A stretch of DNA of 64,000 nt from Galbula dea. Its lineage: Eukaryota; Chordata; Aves; Piciformes; Galbulidae. Below are positions 1-13,200 of the stretch, in pieces; positions within the stretch are counted from its first letter, which is position 1, and each line of letters begins with the position of its first letter. A program made the position numbers and the translations under genes. The stretch covers positions 4,296,327-4,360,326 of the forward strand of contig VWZX01008936.1 of NCBI GenBank assembly GCA_013399015.1. Reading direction: 5' to 3'. The notes beneath the pieces are model-generated. The model was not told where the DNA came from and made no database searches. It worked only from the letters and a program-made list of their open reading frames with translations.

Positions 1-1805
1 CAGCCAGATACTTCAGCATTAAGTCATTCACAAATATTATCTGTTCAGGGCCAATACTTGTTCCACTTAAAGATTAGGTGTATTTTTACCTCTCATAGAA
101 ACTTGTTCTTTTAAAGAAGAATATATACTATTACTTGTGAATGACAGAAGCAGCCCCAGTCACCACTGTATTATGCTTGGCCCTTACATAATCCTGGAAA
201 AGCCCTACTTTGGAATTCTTTTTCAACTAAATTGATGCTATGGTTAAGGTATCATAACATTTTTGATTCATCTGGTTTTTGTTTAGGATGCCTATAAAGT
301 CCAAGATACTATGGGCACAATCTTCCAAAATATTTTTGTGGGCAATTTTATTCACACAAAGCTCTTTGAAGAGACAAAACTACTCAGATGTCTGGCTGTT
401 TGCAGAACACACTCCGTACAGGACTGGCTATAGCATGCATAGATATAACATCCCCCTTCAATTTCAACAAGCCACACCCCTCTTGCTATAAGAATGTAGC
501 ACTAAATCTAACGCTTTTACTTGTAATAAACAACTTTCCCAACCAGAGAGTCTGTCTGATAAAAATAAGACTCCAAATATTGATTTTAATTGGAATGAAG
601 TGCTGCAACATTATGCATAAAGCTTTAGTGAAGTGGCAATTTACCTAAGGGGTTTACTGATTGAAAAGCTCTCAAACCTGAAATCACTAGAGAGGTAGAA
701 AGAAAAAAGGGACTCTCTAGGGTGGGGGTGGAGGGTAGACTAGTAAAACAAATCCCTCTCTACAAATCTGAAGCAGATGTTATTGTAGAGGAAAGTCAAT
801 TCAGCAAGGTACAATCAGCTTTACAAAAATTATTCTGTTAAAAGAGAACGGGCTCTTGAAAGACCTAAATGTTTTTCTGTTCATTTGCCATACTAAGGAA
901 TCTTCAAGGAGACTGGTGTTGCAATTACAACTAATCCTCCCCAAAAAATTAACTGTGTTGAAGGCTTTGTAATTTCCCTAGGTACAATTTAGCTGTCACT
1001 TACTTTAAGATTTACTCAAACACGCGTTCCGAACAGCACTAACTTCACATGTCAAGTGCTTTCCAGCCAATTGAGTCTAAACTGGAAGTCGGTGTTAAAC
1101 AACTGAATGATTAGACAAGATAGCTCATTTCCCTGCTCTTTTGTTCAGAATAAAATGCCACATTTACATTATCAGACTCAACAGGATTTTCTGACAGAGG
1201 GAGAAAAAACCCTAGTGAACACTGTCCCTACCAAGCACATGAAGCCTGTCATTTACCAATCATCCTTCAAAAAGCAATAGCCATGAATGTAACTTAATTA
1301 CGACCCAATGATCCTTGACAAAAAAATCATCTTATCACTGTCCTGTCCCCATAGGGCAAATGAGACACTTTTGTCCCTTAGCACTGACGATGCTAAATTT
1401 CTAATTGTAACAATGGAGTAAGAGAGCCAAACATCACTAATTTCATTGCAACATGTGAAGAGTTTAACAGAAATACGTGAAACAAAGTTGTAAACTTTAG
1501 GAAAAAAAACTCTCCCCACTACAGACAGTTTTTTCTTCCACTACAAATATCACCTAATTTAAAAAATATGCCTATTTCTAAAAGTAAATTTAAAAATCAA
1601 TTAACTTGCACGTGCTACAGAATAATCTCTAACAAAATCCTGTGATTTTGTGAATTTAACTCCGTGACAATAGAAGAAAAACTGTCAAGGCACTGCATTC
1701 GCGCTGCATCTACCATGGAAGAAACTACAAAAAAGTTTGGGGGGTTTATGTAAGATTAATCAAAACAGCACACAGTGCTCTACTACACAATGCTGCAAAC
1801 ACTAA

Positions 1806-1835
1806 AATACACTGTTACACTATTAACAGTGTATT
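1806..1835. repeat. Inverted repeat, 12-bp arms and 6-nt loop
   Basis: AATACACTGTTA and TAACAGTGTATT are perfect reverse complements separated by 6 nt. The sequence ACACTGTTACACTATT recurs just after it at 1841-1856, so the hairpin overlaps a short tandem duplication. It lies in intron 23. Confidence 0.9.
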
Positions 1836-2460
1836 AAAACACACTGTTACACTATTTCTAAATACACACACAATCCAGGATCACATAAAATACAGATATT
1901 AGTTGCTTGCGTTCACTGACTTTGAACTACAGAATATTTTGTTCATACAATCTCTTACCATGTTTTCATAGTTTACCTGCAAGTTTTCTTCCAACTGCTT
2001 AAGAGCACTTCTGATACAGAGAATTAGTAAATTTCCTATCTGAAGTTGTTTTGTTTCTTTTCTCAGAGGTGATATTACTCAAGGAGAGCAAAACCAAACT
2101 TATGTTAATATGAAAAGACATGAACCACATCAAGTTTTTAAGATATGTATTCCTATTTTTGCTTGTACAGAAGTTGGCTTCTGCAGCTTTCTTGGAGGAA
2201 GAAAAAAATAATCAATAGTTACTGTATTTGTTAATTTATCGTCTTGCAAGTAGTTATTACTGAAGTCTCATACAGCACAGGAGCAGGTTTTCTTCATAAA
2301 CCTCTTCAGCTTTGTAAAATGGTTCATGTTCAAATTGGTTTCCCCTAACTGGATGCAGAGAAGGTAAAAGCCAAAACTACAACCCTTGAAGTCCTAAGAT
2401 GTTTTTTATATGGTGTAGGCAACACAACCTTTTCCAATTACTAGGGAAGGATCAGTTCAA

Positions 2461-2536
2461 AGGGCCTGTGCTGGGGCTGACGTGGCACCCAGGGCCTGTG
2501 CTGGGGCTGCAGGGGCACCCAGGGCCTGTGCTGGGT
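2461..2536. repeat. 30-bp minisatellite, about 2.5 copies
   Basis: Period-30 tandem repeat with units starting at 2461, 2491 and 2521, each opening AGGGCCTGTGCTGGG. The first two units differ at a few bases (CTGACGTGG versus CTGCAGGGG). It is GC-rich in an AT-rich intron. Confidence 0.95.
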
Positions 2537-4021
2537 CTCTTCAAAAGTAAGACATGTTTAAAAAAAAAAGTACAAGCTCTTCACATCCTTGCAGATTTTA
2601 GAAACAAAAAATATTGTCATACTGTCCAATGCAGGTTTATCACCTTAAAGGACAGTCCAAGATTCCACATATGGATTGCCTCAATCTGAAATGTGATTTC
2701 ACCATCTTGAGAAACTTAACAGTCATACATAAAGATCATAAATGAAGTCCATATAAGGGGTGGTTCCCCTTAAATTTACTCAGCATACAAAAAACTAACG
2801 TACATGCATCTATCAAGAGTTATTTCTTTTTAACAAGAACTTTGAATACAGAAAACATTCTACACACCTTGCATACCCAGAGTACTTACAAGAACTAAAA
2901 AAAACCTGTGTTTACAGAAACATTAGTATGTGTCTTTTGAGGATGACTTACATGATGCTATGAAAAGCTCATTTATTAGGTATCATATTTAAGCCAAGAA
3001 CATTTCATATACATGAACTAAACTGCAAGAAACTGATCAATCACTAGTTGCAAACCCAGCAACTACATAAATGACATGAGAAAAAAAAGTATTGTGCACT
3101 TGTAAAGGAAGTGAAAAGGGGCACTTGGCTCAATTTTAGTACAAAATTGTTAGATAATTCATACATGCATTAATTCAAATATCCTACATCTCATAATGAA
3201 AATTTATGCAAAGCAACATGACACAAGGCTGTGATAGTTTGGATTAGAACAGAATTAATTCTGTTCAGTAACTGTATTTTTTAAAAGATATTCCACCACC
3301 ACATACATAGCACTGTTATTAGTTATTCCCCCCCCACATACACACCTTGCCTGAGCTGTCCCTTTAAGAAACCTGAAATTCCTGAGCNAAACTTCTTTTT
3401 CTCTATTAATGGTATTAAAAGTAGGGGGGGGGGCAATAAATCACAATAGACAAACCAGACAGTACTTTCTTTGAATTTTAAATTCAGCAACATGGTACTC
3501 TATCAGCAATAACATCACATTTGAATTATGTGAATTAAAAAGTATTTCAGCGTTCAACAGCCACCCTTCAACTCATCTGAGATGTATCAGATAGCACAGC
3601 AAAATAATGCTGCTTTGATGGGAAAACATACTGCTTAACCACAAGAGCTGAGACTATACCTATCATGCTCTGAATAGATACCTTGTCAAACGGACATTAG
3701 AACCTACTAATTCATAAGCATATTCCAATACATAGCCACACTTCATCCCTGACACATCCATAAAAAACTGCTGCTGTTCCCAGAGACCATGATGTGATGT
3801 ATGGTTGACAAAACCAGATTTACCTAATTTAAGAAAACAGATTTGTTCATTCTTATTCCTAGATCACTTTAGAATACCAAAACATGTGTGTGCATATGTG
3901 CACGTTTGCGTGCACGAGCACTTCCAAACAAGTATGTGCAGCTGTGTATGGCATTCATCATCCACGTAATACAAATAAATATATAAGAACTTGTTTCATC
4001 TGAAGCCCAAACATAGCTTAC

Positions 4022-4226
4022 TTTTCAAGGTGAACTGTAATCAGAGGGGAATGAAGGGCAGCAGTTTCTGCCAGCCCCAGGTTGACGATGGTCTCATGTA
4101 ATCGATTCACTGTTTCAACTTCACCTCGCATGGCAGCAGCGTTAAGAATACGGAAGAAAGATGCAACTGTTCTGTCTGAGATAGGAACATCCTTCTCTTT
4201 CATCTCCGTTAGAATGTTAATAGCAT
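4022..4226 (-). CDS. LRPPRC: LRPPRC exon 23 (last exon in the window)
   Basis: A 205-nt exon, residues 760-827 plus 2 nt. It opens DAINILTEMKEKDV, continues with SFFRILNAAAMRGEVETVNR and LHETIVNLGLAE, and ends ITVHLEK. Human has [34 protein letters not shown] and VTVHLEK. Acceptor TTGTAG, donor GTAAGC. The Lys codon is split across the next intron, so the following exon must begin with one base completing it. I could not find that exon in 1-4021. Confidence 0.96.
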
Positions 4227-7200
4227 CTACAATGAAACAACACAAAAGACCCTTAGGTAATTTCATGTAGGGAAAACAAACTGCTATTAAAACAGCATTT
4301 CAAACACAGCAGGAATGTAAATTCTGGCGTATAATGCCGATTTCAAGTTAATTACTACTTGCATTTCTAAACGAGACTACAATTATAAATCCACAATAGC
4401 ATGGTTTTATCATTTTGCTGCAACTTTGACTACAAATTATAGATAGGAACTGCATGCCCACTCTGCACCACATAACCCTGTATAGTCTGCCCTATAGCTG
4501 CAAGATTCTACTAAATGGATGCTTTTATCGTTCAATGCCAACATCTGCTAAATCACTCCATTGTTTCTTCAGCAGATGGCTTGTCACGAGGCCAGATAAT
4601 AAAGATATGTTTACACTGTATATACAGCCAGACTAATGGTCTGATACCGATAGGGCCTGTTTGCTGTGTCGATACTAATTAGCCAAGGAGAGCCAATGAA
4701 AGCTTTCTAACAGACTGCATGTTAAAACATTAGGTTCATTAAGCTTCATTAGTAAGGCAGAAACAAACATTCTGGTATATGGAATAAGTGCATTTTTATA
4801 ATGTTCTTAATTATTGCACAGACAAAATATTTTGACCACTTTACATTTAGCTACATTTACGAGTTGTTTTATTTTCTGAGGGACATTTATGCTCTTAAAG
4901 GCCAGGTAATCTTTCCGAACTGCTTTAATGTAGAAGTGGTCATGATGTGACTTATTTTGATTTTGAAAACATCAGTTTTCTTTATCATTTTTCTTAAAGT
5001 GAGCTTAATAAGAAGCCTAGACAGATTTCAAAGAAATTTTTCTTTACAAGAAAAAAATAAATTAGCTTTTTTCTGTTTTATCCAAAACCGTAATATTTTG
5101 TGTACAGGCTTGAACCATGCTTTTATGGTCTTAATTCTACAAAATCATAGAATTCAGTATTCAAAATCCCATTTAAAAGCTGATGGCAGTCTAGTGTTCT
5201 TTTCATGTAAATTACAGAACTACATCAGACAAAATTACAAAAATTAAAGAGATAACAGCTTAATGCAAACATCTAGAAATATAAAATAGGCAGTTTGGAT
5301 AACATCATTAAATGCCAGAATTTTCAGGCAGTTTGTCAGATTGACTCTAGAATTCAGTAACACACATGTAAGGGAACACTAACAGAAAAATATATACTTT
5401 ACAAAAAGTTGAATTATTTTTTGCAGTAGTTGGCTCTTACGCGAAGGTTATGTTTATAGGTTTTATGTTCAGCCTTCAGACCTTCTTAAGCAAAAACAAA
5501 GCCATTAGTCTAGGCACATACGCAATTTGTGCCATAAGTCATGATCTTCAAACTCAATCCAAACAGCAATGCTAATAAAAACTAGCTGCAGAAATGCAAA
5601 AAGCACTGAGCTGTGCAAATGTAAATGACAAGCTTGCCAATCCATTAAAACTAATGGCCTGCACTGTCCAAGCATCTCTGGTTGAATTCACATGCAAATT
5701 TGTATGCAAAATGTTCAAGCACTTTTCAGGACATGATATACCATTAATATCAACTCACATTTTTATTCTTGATGCAAGATACCTTTATTATATAGCAGAA
5801 ACACACAATGAAAGCAAATGGATTACCTTCTAGTCTGCCGTGCTTTCCTAAGACTTCTACCAGTGCTACGTACTTTCCAGTGTCAAGAGCAACAGGTGAA
5901 TTCTTAGGGAAGCTAGAAATTAAAACAATAAGAATTGTATCAACAGAAATTCACAGTTTATGGAATCAGCTTAAAGATTTATTTTTAAAACTACGTAACA
6001 AAATAACAGCACTGAGATGTAGAGGTTACTCTTAAGTACCAAAGGAAAAATCCATCAGACTTCAAAAGATGTACCATGAAAACGTGACTTAAAAATATTA
6101 TCCACACACCCTCCCACCCCCAACCCCCAAAAGTTGTATTTTAAAGAGTCAAATGGTTTACTTAGTTATTGGCAGTTCCTGCATAAAAGAGAGTATTTCC
6201 CAGAAGCCTGGGAAGAAAACTCAATCAGAATCTAGCCCAGGCAGGGATATATTCTTTTCAATAAAGAATATAAAACTATCTGCCTATAGTAACAACCTAA
6301 ATGCTACTATTTTGAAGTTTCTGCTATGTATTTGTTTTCTTCTCTTTGAAGGTTTTAAAATTAATTCCTTCTCTGTCATTTCTTTTTTTAAGAATTCAGA
6401 GAGTCACTTGTTAGCAGTATTACGCTACATTTGAGACAGATCAGAAAAAATGTGCTACTGCAGTGAAGCTCCACTGGAAGACTTGATTTTACTTCATGCA
6501 GGCTCCCTTTGGGATTGTGGTAGTATGGTCAAAACTAACACACTACTGTTACTTGCTGAGTGGCAAATTTCTTGATATTCACAGCTCAATCATTTCACAT
6601 AATTTCAAACACTAGCAAGGTGTAATGAGTAGCTGCCTGCTAGCCTACTATAAAACCAAGGCAAATACTTTTTGAGTGCATATGAGAGAGAACCTGAAAG
6701 CAACACACAACTTGTTTTATATTCACTGTAGCATCAGATCAAAAGGAGACTTCCATGGGAAAGAGGGAAAGGGCAAATAGAAAGATGATCTGTAAGAATT
6801 TGCTCCGAGATATGTCATGCATAGAACGTGTTAGCTGGGAGTTGACTTTCACAGCCCAGATAGAAAGCTCTGAAAGTTAAAATTTAAAGTAGAATGCTTG
6901 TTGACAGTCCTAAAATAATGTCACTCACAGACACTGCTATTCTAAAGACAACGTAAATGCAATATATTCTAAATACAGCTAGGTGCTTTCTAACACACAA
7001 TACAGGTACTTTTTTTCCCTTAAATTATGGCAAACTTCAATTTAGATACTTAGTATTTTTAAAATAGCAGATCCTACATAGCAATTTGCCTTTTTTTTTT
7101 TTTTTTTAAAGAAAGATAATTACTGACCATACAAAATAACTGTTTCTGATGTTCAATTATACAAAGCAGGTTTTTTAACTCCAAAAACCACACCCATGAC

Positions 7201-10200
7201 TGTTTTAAATGCACATACATTGGTGGGGAAAACTAATTAAAAATGGATGAGGGGGTTAATACTCAACCTACTTAATTCAACAAGGTCTGTGTATCAGCAT
7301 AAATCTCTGTGACATGTTTCAGTGCCGGTGTACTTACACTTTTTCTTTCAGGTTCATTGCCTCTTCTACATTATCATGTCGACAGCACAAATTTATTAAG
7401 GCTGCATAGCCACCGACAACCATGTCCGGTTCGTATTTGGCTTTCACTTCAAGGGCTCTTTGCATATTCTAAAAAAGGAACAAAGCAGAGATGTGAACTA
7501 GAGGAAAAGTCAATACGACATTAGGATTCTTGTATGTTCGGTATGCAGTTACATGACTGCTTTAGTAGCTTTAGTATAAATCACATTTGAAAACAGTGTT
7601 TTAATGCATTAGTAAATTTTAAGAGTGAAAGTTATTATACAGAAATATTTTTCTAAAATACCTTTTAGATTAACTTCAGAGTACATTTCTAAATAAATTT
7701 TCTTGGTTTGCATTTATATTTCTAGCATGTTTTAACGTAAGACTTTTTTTAAATCTAGATAGACATCATAAATATGATTAACCCAAATTCTAAACCAGTT
7801 TTTGTTTATTTGGAATTTGTAACAATTTTCACCCACTACACTGCCAAACATATAAACCCCCCTACTTTCTAAAGAATAAGAAATGACTTAATGATCCCAC
7901 AGAAAGCTTATTTTTTATACACTCCTATTCATATTTTTGACCATTTTGAACTTACAATGGTGTTTGCTTCTAGTCTTATTTCATATGCAAAACTGTAGAG
8001 ACAGACAGCTGAGAATCACTCTTTCCAAATTGTACTCTTCACAACAGAGAATATTATGCTATCATCTGCACGACTGTTACTGTTCCTATATATACAGCTT
8101 TATAGGCAGGATCATACTGAACAAGAAACTGAATAAAGTGTGGTGATACCCCACAAATTACAGACACACACTAAATGAATGTAAACTACAGCTGGACGCC
8201 TGCCGAATGAAGGCAAGAGACCCTTTATCTCACAAGAGCTTTCCTCCTGCAGGAAAATGGAATTTCAATCCCTGCATTAACAACCTAGTAATATTTGAAT
8301 TGCAAATGACTAGTGCATGTATCAGTTGCTTGACAATCTAGATATAAGAGACCTGAGCCATGGCTTGAAAGGACATTTGGCATGTATGATAAACCTATCA
8401 CAGCTGTTACTATCATTCACTTTGCAGATTATTGTAAACAAACTTCAGCAACCCCAAAACATGCCATTCAAGGTGTTGCTGAAATTAGTTAACCTTTTGA
8501 TTTAATTGCTTTTTGCACTTATGTTTGATTTATAAGCATCAAACCATGAAACCACAAGCACTGCACTTGTCTTTGCTTAACTATGTCTTTCCATAATAGT
8601 CATTTATCTTCCTTTAAAAATACAGCTGTGTGCTTCCAATTATCTCTGCATTGCTTAAGTTACCTCTTCTTCACAAAGAGCATGTATGAGTTGTTTCAAG
8701 ACATCTGTAATGGGCTGGTTTTCAGCTTTTCGCTTTTCCAGTTTCTTCTCCAAAGCAGACACGTCAGATTTAGCACTCTAAATGGAAGTAACAGAAAGAA
8801 TGCCAATTGCAAAAGCACCCTTCCCTGAACAACTTGTCAGATCACTTTAATGAACACCACACAAAATAATCCTCTTCTCTCGTATTCTAAGAATTTTTAA
8901 AATCATTTAAGTTGCTTTTATCTGTTTAAATAGTACATACTAATTGAAGATTTGAGTCAGAATACAGAAAAAAAAGTTAAGTAGCATAACTACAAAGGTC
9001 AACATCACTATTTCTCTTGCACTCAGTTCTTTGTGTTCAGGGAAGTAGGGAATAGAAGCCTGTTTCTTCTTCCATCACTGCTCAGATCAGAGATGTAAAC
9101 ACTTGACACTCCACCGTTAGAAGCAGTATGGATTTATATGGTTCCTGCCACTCAAGTGGATCACTGTAATTTACAGGCACAAATTAAGCCTCACATCACG
9201 ACTGTTAACTAACTGGAACTTTCAAAAAATTATTTACCACACGGGGAAACTGAGGCATGAAACCTCAGCCAACTCCAAGGTCAAGTATCAAATCTATGTG
9301 AAAATCTGGACAGCCTTTATTCGTACTCTGGAAAGCAACCTCTGAACTTCAAATGGCAGATTTAAATAACATTAATGTACTTCCATGATCTGAAAGCTAG
9401 TGATTACACTTCATCTAAAACCCATATCCAAACATTATTATTACAGTAAGAACAAGCATAGCTATCTGTGAATTTACTTACTTCTGGAATGTTGTCTGTA
9501 GACAGAGATTTTTTATGAGACAGTAACCCCGCCTCCTAAAATGTAGTAAGAAAAAGATATCACTAATCCCGCACAGGAAAGTTCAATCTCCAAGTAAGCA
9601 TATTGTGCTAAAAACATTCCAACTTGATTACATAATTGCAATGCTAAAAAAGCTGTATTCTGTAGCATTATTACATTGACTTGAAAAAGAATTAAATGTT
9701 TACATACACACATGTATGCATACATTAAATGCATCCCTTCCACCTGTATTTATTTTGCAAAGGAGAATATATTCACAGAGCACAGATACTCTATTTTTAA
9801 GCTTCAAAGTATTTGCTATAGAACCACAGACCTTAATTAATTCGGGAACTTGAGAGGAGTCCAGCAATCTGCAAATGCCGCTGTAGAGGGTTGTAGGGAT
9901 AACTATATTCTGTACCAAGAGGTGGGGAAAAAATTATATGAGTTTTGAAACACAACCAAACTGAAATTCGTCTAACAGAAATTATCTCAGACGTAATTCA
10001 AGTCTCTAGCTCTTGCATGTCATTGAGAAGTGGTCTGGTTGTACTTAAAAGCAGCAATTTCAAATCTAATAGATACATGTCAGGCAGGACAGGCATTATG
10101 TAGCAAAAAATGAAATGGTACCATCATCTTCAGCTGATGGAAGTATTGTCTCAAACGCTCCTCCTTGGCCTGTACCTCTGAGTCACTCATGCTGTCAATC

Positions 10201-13200
10201 AAGTGATAAAGAAAATAGCCAACAGCTTCTGTGGAAAAAAACAAGAGAAAGCATTCCACTAAAATTACCAAGACTGTCATGTTATCAAGATTAATTTATA
10301 AGAAATCATTTTGGTGTGAGATGTCACCCTGATGAGAGGCTCTGAAATGGCAACAATGATCACTGAGGCATAGAGATTATGTGGTTTGGGAGCACATATC
10401 TAACTGGTGAGTGAAAGGAATATTAATTATTTTCAGACCTAGTGACAGCTTTTCAGTACAGAATCTTACTTCAATCTATTTTTTCCACTACTGTGTGACA
10501 GAAGTGGTACTGCCCAAGGCCTTCCCCCCCTTTCCTGCCCGCTACCCCAAATAGTTGCCACAAATATTTTGTCATTGCTCAAAAGAAAAAAACAGATTTC
10601 TAACACTTTGCATATTTATTCTGTACATTTTACCCATTATATCCCATTACCAAGCTACATTAAGTCTTGCAATAGAAAAAATTTGAATCATAAGATCAGC
10701 TAATACTGAACAAGTTGCCTATTAACTGACCAAAACCAAGATTAACAGATTTTAGCAAATGGTGCTAAGTTTCTTATCTATGCAAGTGTAAAAGTGTAGA
10801 AGGTCCTGTAGTTGAGAATACAAAGAGCACCAATTATTGTCTTCTCAAAAGTTAGCTTTCCCATACCTCCTTGCCCCTCCAGCCCCAAAACAGGAGGGGA
10901 AAAAAACCCAGTTTCTAAAAACAAATTATACAAAAAGGTGTACTTATTTCAGAGTAAAAGATTTGGGATGTCAAGTAACATTTTGCTTCACTAAATCAGA
11001 AGAGATAAAGGCAAAACTGGGTTAAAGACTGCATTTTATTTTATTAAAAGTAAAGTTTTATTCAAGTATTTAAGCACTGATTCTATGTTGATTCTAAACC
11101 TCTATTTTGGTCAATAAATTTAGAAAAATAAACCATTATCAGCAAGATTTGTTTAAAATTCTAAAAATGATCTCGTGGCTCTCACAAAATATGTTCTGAT
11201 TATTCGAATCAGGATTTTACCCAACATGTTTTCAAATTTCACTTTCAAAAAGAAGCAATCAGTGTTTACTGTTGTAATCCCTCAAACCCATCATTACACA
11301 GAAGAACGGATTTGTGGATAAGTTACAATCAAAGAAATTGAAACTCTACCAGTTGGTCCTGGAGGCGTCAGGCAATAACGTTCATCCTTGTACAACAGTT
11401 CTGTTATCTGGTAAGACAGAATAATCGTACATTGCAGCCCAAAGAAGCAAGCAAGAACAAATAGCATTTGAAATTGAATTCTCAAAATAATAAAGCATTT
11501 CTCTGTTAAAGTATTATTCTTTACCACATCATAGTAATTCCCTAAGAAATATAAAGAAGCTTTTTTTGTAAATAATAGGTTTTTCCTGAAGGAATATTGC
11601 AAACATAAATGCTTTCTGAAGTACAGCAGTAAGGCAGATAGTCTAGTATTCTGTTTATGTATCATTCTACAGAAAGTAAGCTATCATAAGACATTGCTTA
11701 AAGCAAGTATTAACCAGTATTGCTCCTGGAGATGCCACAATTATGTTCCAATTTACCTAAAGGCTGAAACTGGCCCATAAAGCTTTTATTATTTTTTTAA
11801 TTTTGAAAGAAACAAATGCATAAGGAAAATAGAGGAACACGATTTATCACCTTCTGCTAGATTTAAGATAACTATTGTTAAGTGCAATTTTGAATGGCAA
11901 AATATGCGTCCACAGAAATTAGTTGCATTTGACTAAATTCAGCACACAATCCAGTCATACAAACTGAAGGAATACATAGATATTGCTTCATCAGAAGCAT
12001 TTACTCAAACCCCCCCACATCCTACCTACAAATACTTCAAACTGAACTACAGCACTTTAAAAATCCATTTGACTGTTCTTAAGAAAATTACATAATCTTT
12101 AGTTAGAAACTGAGATTTTAAGTATTCCAAGAATTTTGCTTTAGCTGCCACGATTCTGGAATGGAATCTCAAAGAAATTAGAGGGAGATGTATTCCTGCT
12201 GTCAGTGCTGTGTTTTAAGCAGCGACAAAATAAAAGGCACCCTCCTCCAATTGTTAATGATGATAAAGGACAAACAAAGCCAGAAAATACCAAATGTGCA
12301 ACAGAGTACTGAATCCATCACTTCTCATTCTACCAACACCATGGACACAGTGCACAGCTAAACTAAGAGCTCCTGCCCTTTTGCCCTTGTTTTCCCATGA
12401 CAAATCAACACACAGAACCTACAACTAGAATAAAATCCAAAAGTCATAACAGTTGCTCTCAATCAATTCTCAGGTAACCCAAAAAAAGGATAGATTACAG
12501 GAAAAAAACAAAGAATGTGTGATCCCATTTCTAATGCTAAGTGTATATTTATTTCCCAAGTTAGCAGTTCTTATTTTAGAAGGTTAATACACGTATTTAC
12601 TCACAAATGTAGCAAATACAAAAATGTAGCAAATACAATCTCTCTTCCATTGTGGGGAAGAGCAGAAATAAATCTAGATACTAATGCATGTGCAGACCAC
12701 CATTATTTCAGTCCTCTGACTGTCCTTCAAAATTAATTTAATAATGGGAATAATAAGAGATCCCCTTTGTATCTCTCCTCATTCTCCCTTTTTACTCTTT
12801 AAATGCAAAAAAGGAAGGACAGAGGCAGAGGACAAAAACATCATCTCACCAGTCTTCACACAACAGAAAACTAAAAAATCTGCATCTCCCAAGTTGTATC
12901 TGATTTATATAAATCATTAATCAGTGATTTTCGAAGTTAAAATTCCATTTCATTCTGAGAATTCTTTGCAAAATCTAAAATATACTGCAAGCCATGTACG
13001 AGTTTATTAGTCAGCAGGCACAGTATTGAAAAAAGAGACAAAAAGCACAGTGCCTCCCTTCCCAAATGCTGTGAGCACATCCCAGGTAGTAGCTGCCAGT
13101 ATCTCCTCTATTCTAGTGCTCCCCAAAATTTATTGACAAGTTACATTGCAGCGTCTTTCCTAATGTAACCCACACCAAGGAGGGCAAGATGAACAGTCAC

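Larger units (their letters stand above)
1..4021 (-). other. LRPPRC: LRPPRC intron 23 (partial)
   Basis: AT-rich intron sequence that runs off the window. It holds a 30-bp minisatellite (2461-2536), a 12-bp-arm hairpin with repeated unit (1806-1835 onward), a C8 and a G10 homopolymer around an ambiguous base at 3388, and a purine-pyrimidine alternating tract next to exon 23. No convincing coding exon was found on either strand. Confidence 0.8.
4227..8663 (-). other. LRPPRC: LRPPRC introns 20, 21 and 22
   Basis: The three introns are 7469-8663, 5913-7337 and 4227-5826. They are AT-rich and hold no ORF that looks coding. Intron 21 holds a sense-strand G-quadruplex motif (6109-6128) and a T run near 7090-7107. 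I recognise no transposon in the rest. Confidence 0.75.

Noticed and set aside
1..80. A coding exon at the very start of the window (minus strand reads PEQIIFVNDLMLKYLA)
   Set aside because: It does not match the LRPPRC sequence expected next and has no identifiable splice sites.
1977..2010. A neat 34-nt minus-strand segment with good splice sites (ATCAG acceptor, GTAAAC donor) that could encode SALKQLEENLQ after exon 23
   Set aside because: It has no match to the conserved LRPPRC sequence expected after HLEK (human GDLSTALEVA). As 34 nt is not a multiple of 3, including it would break the frame if the next exon starts in the phase required by exon 23.
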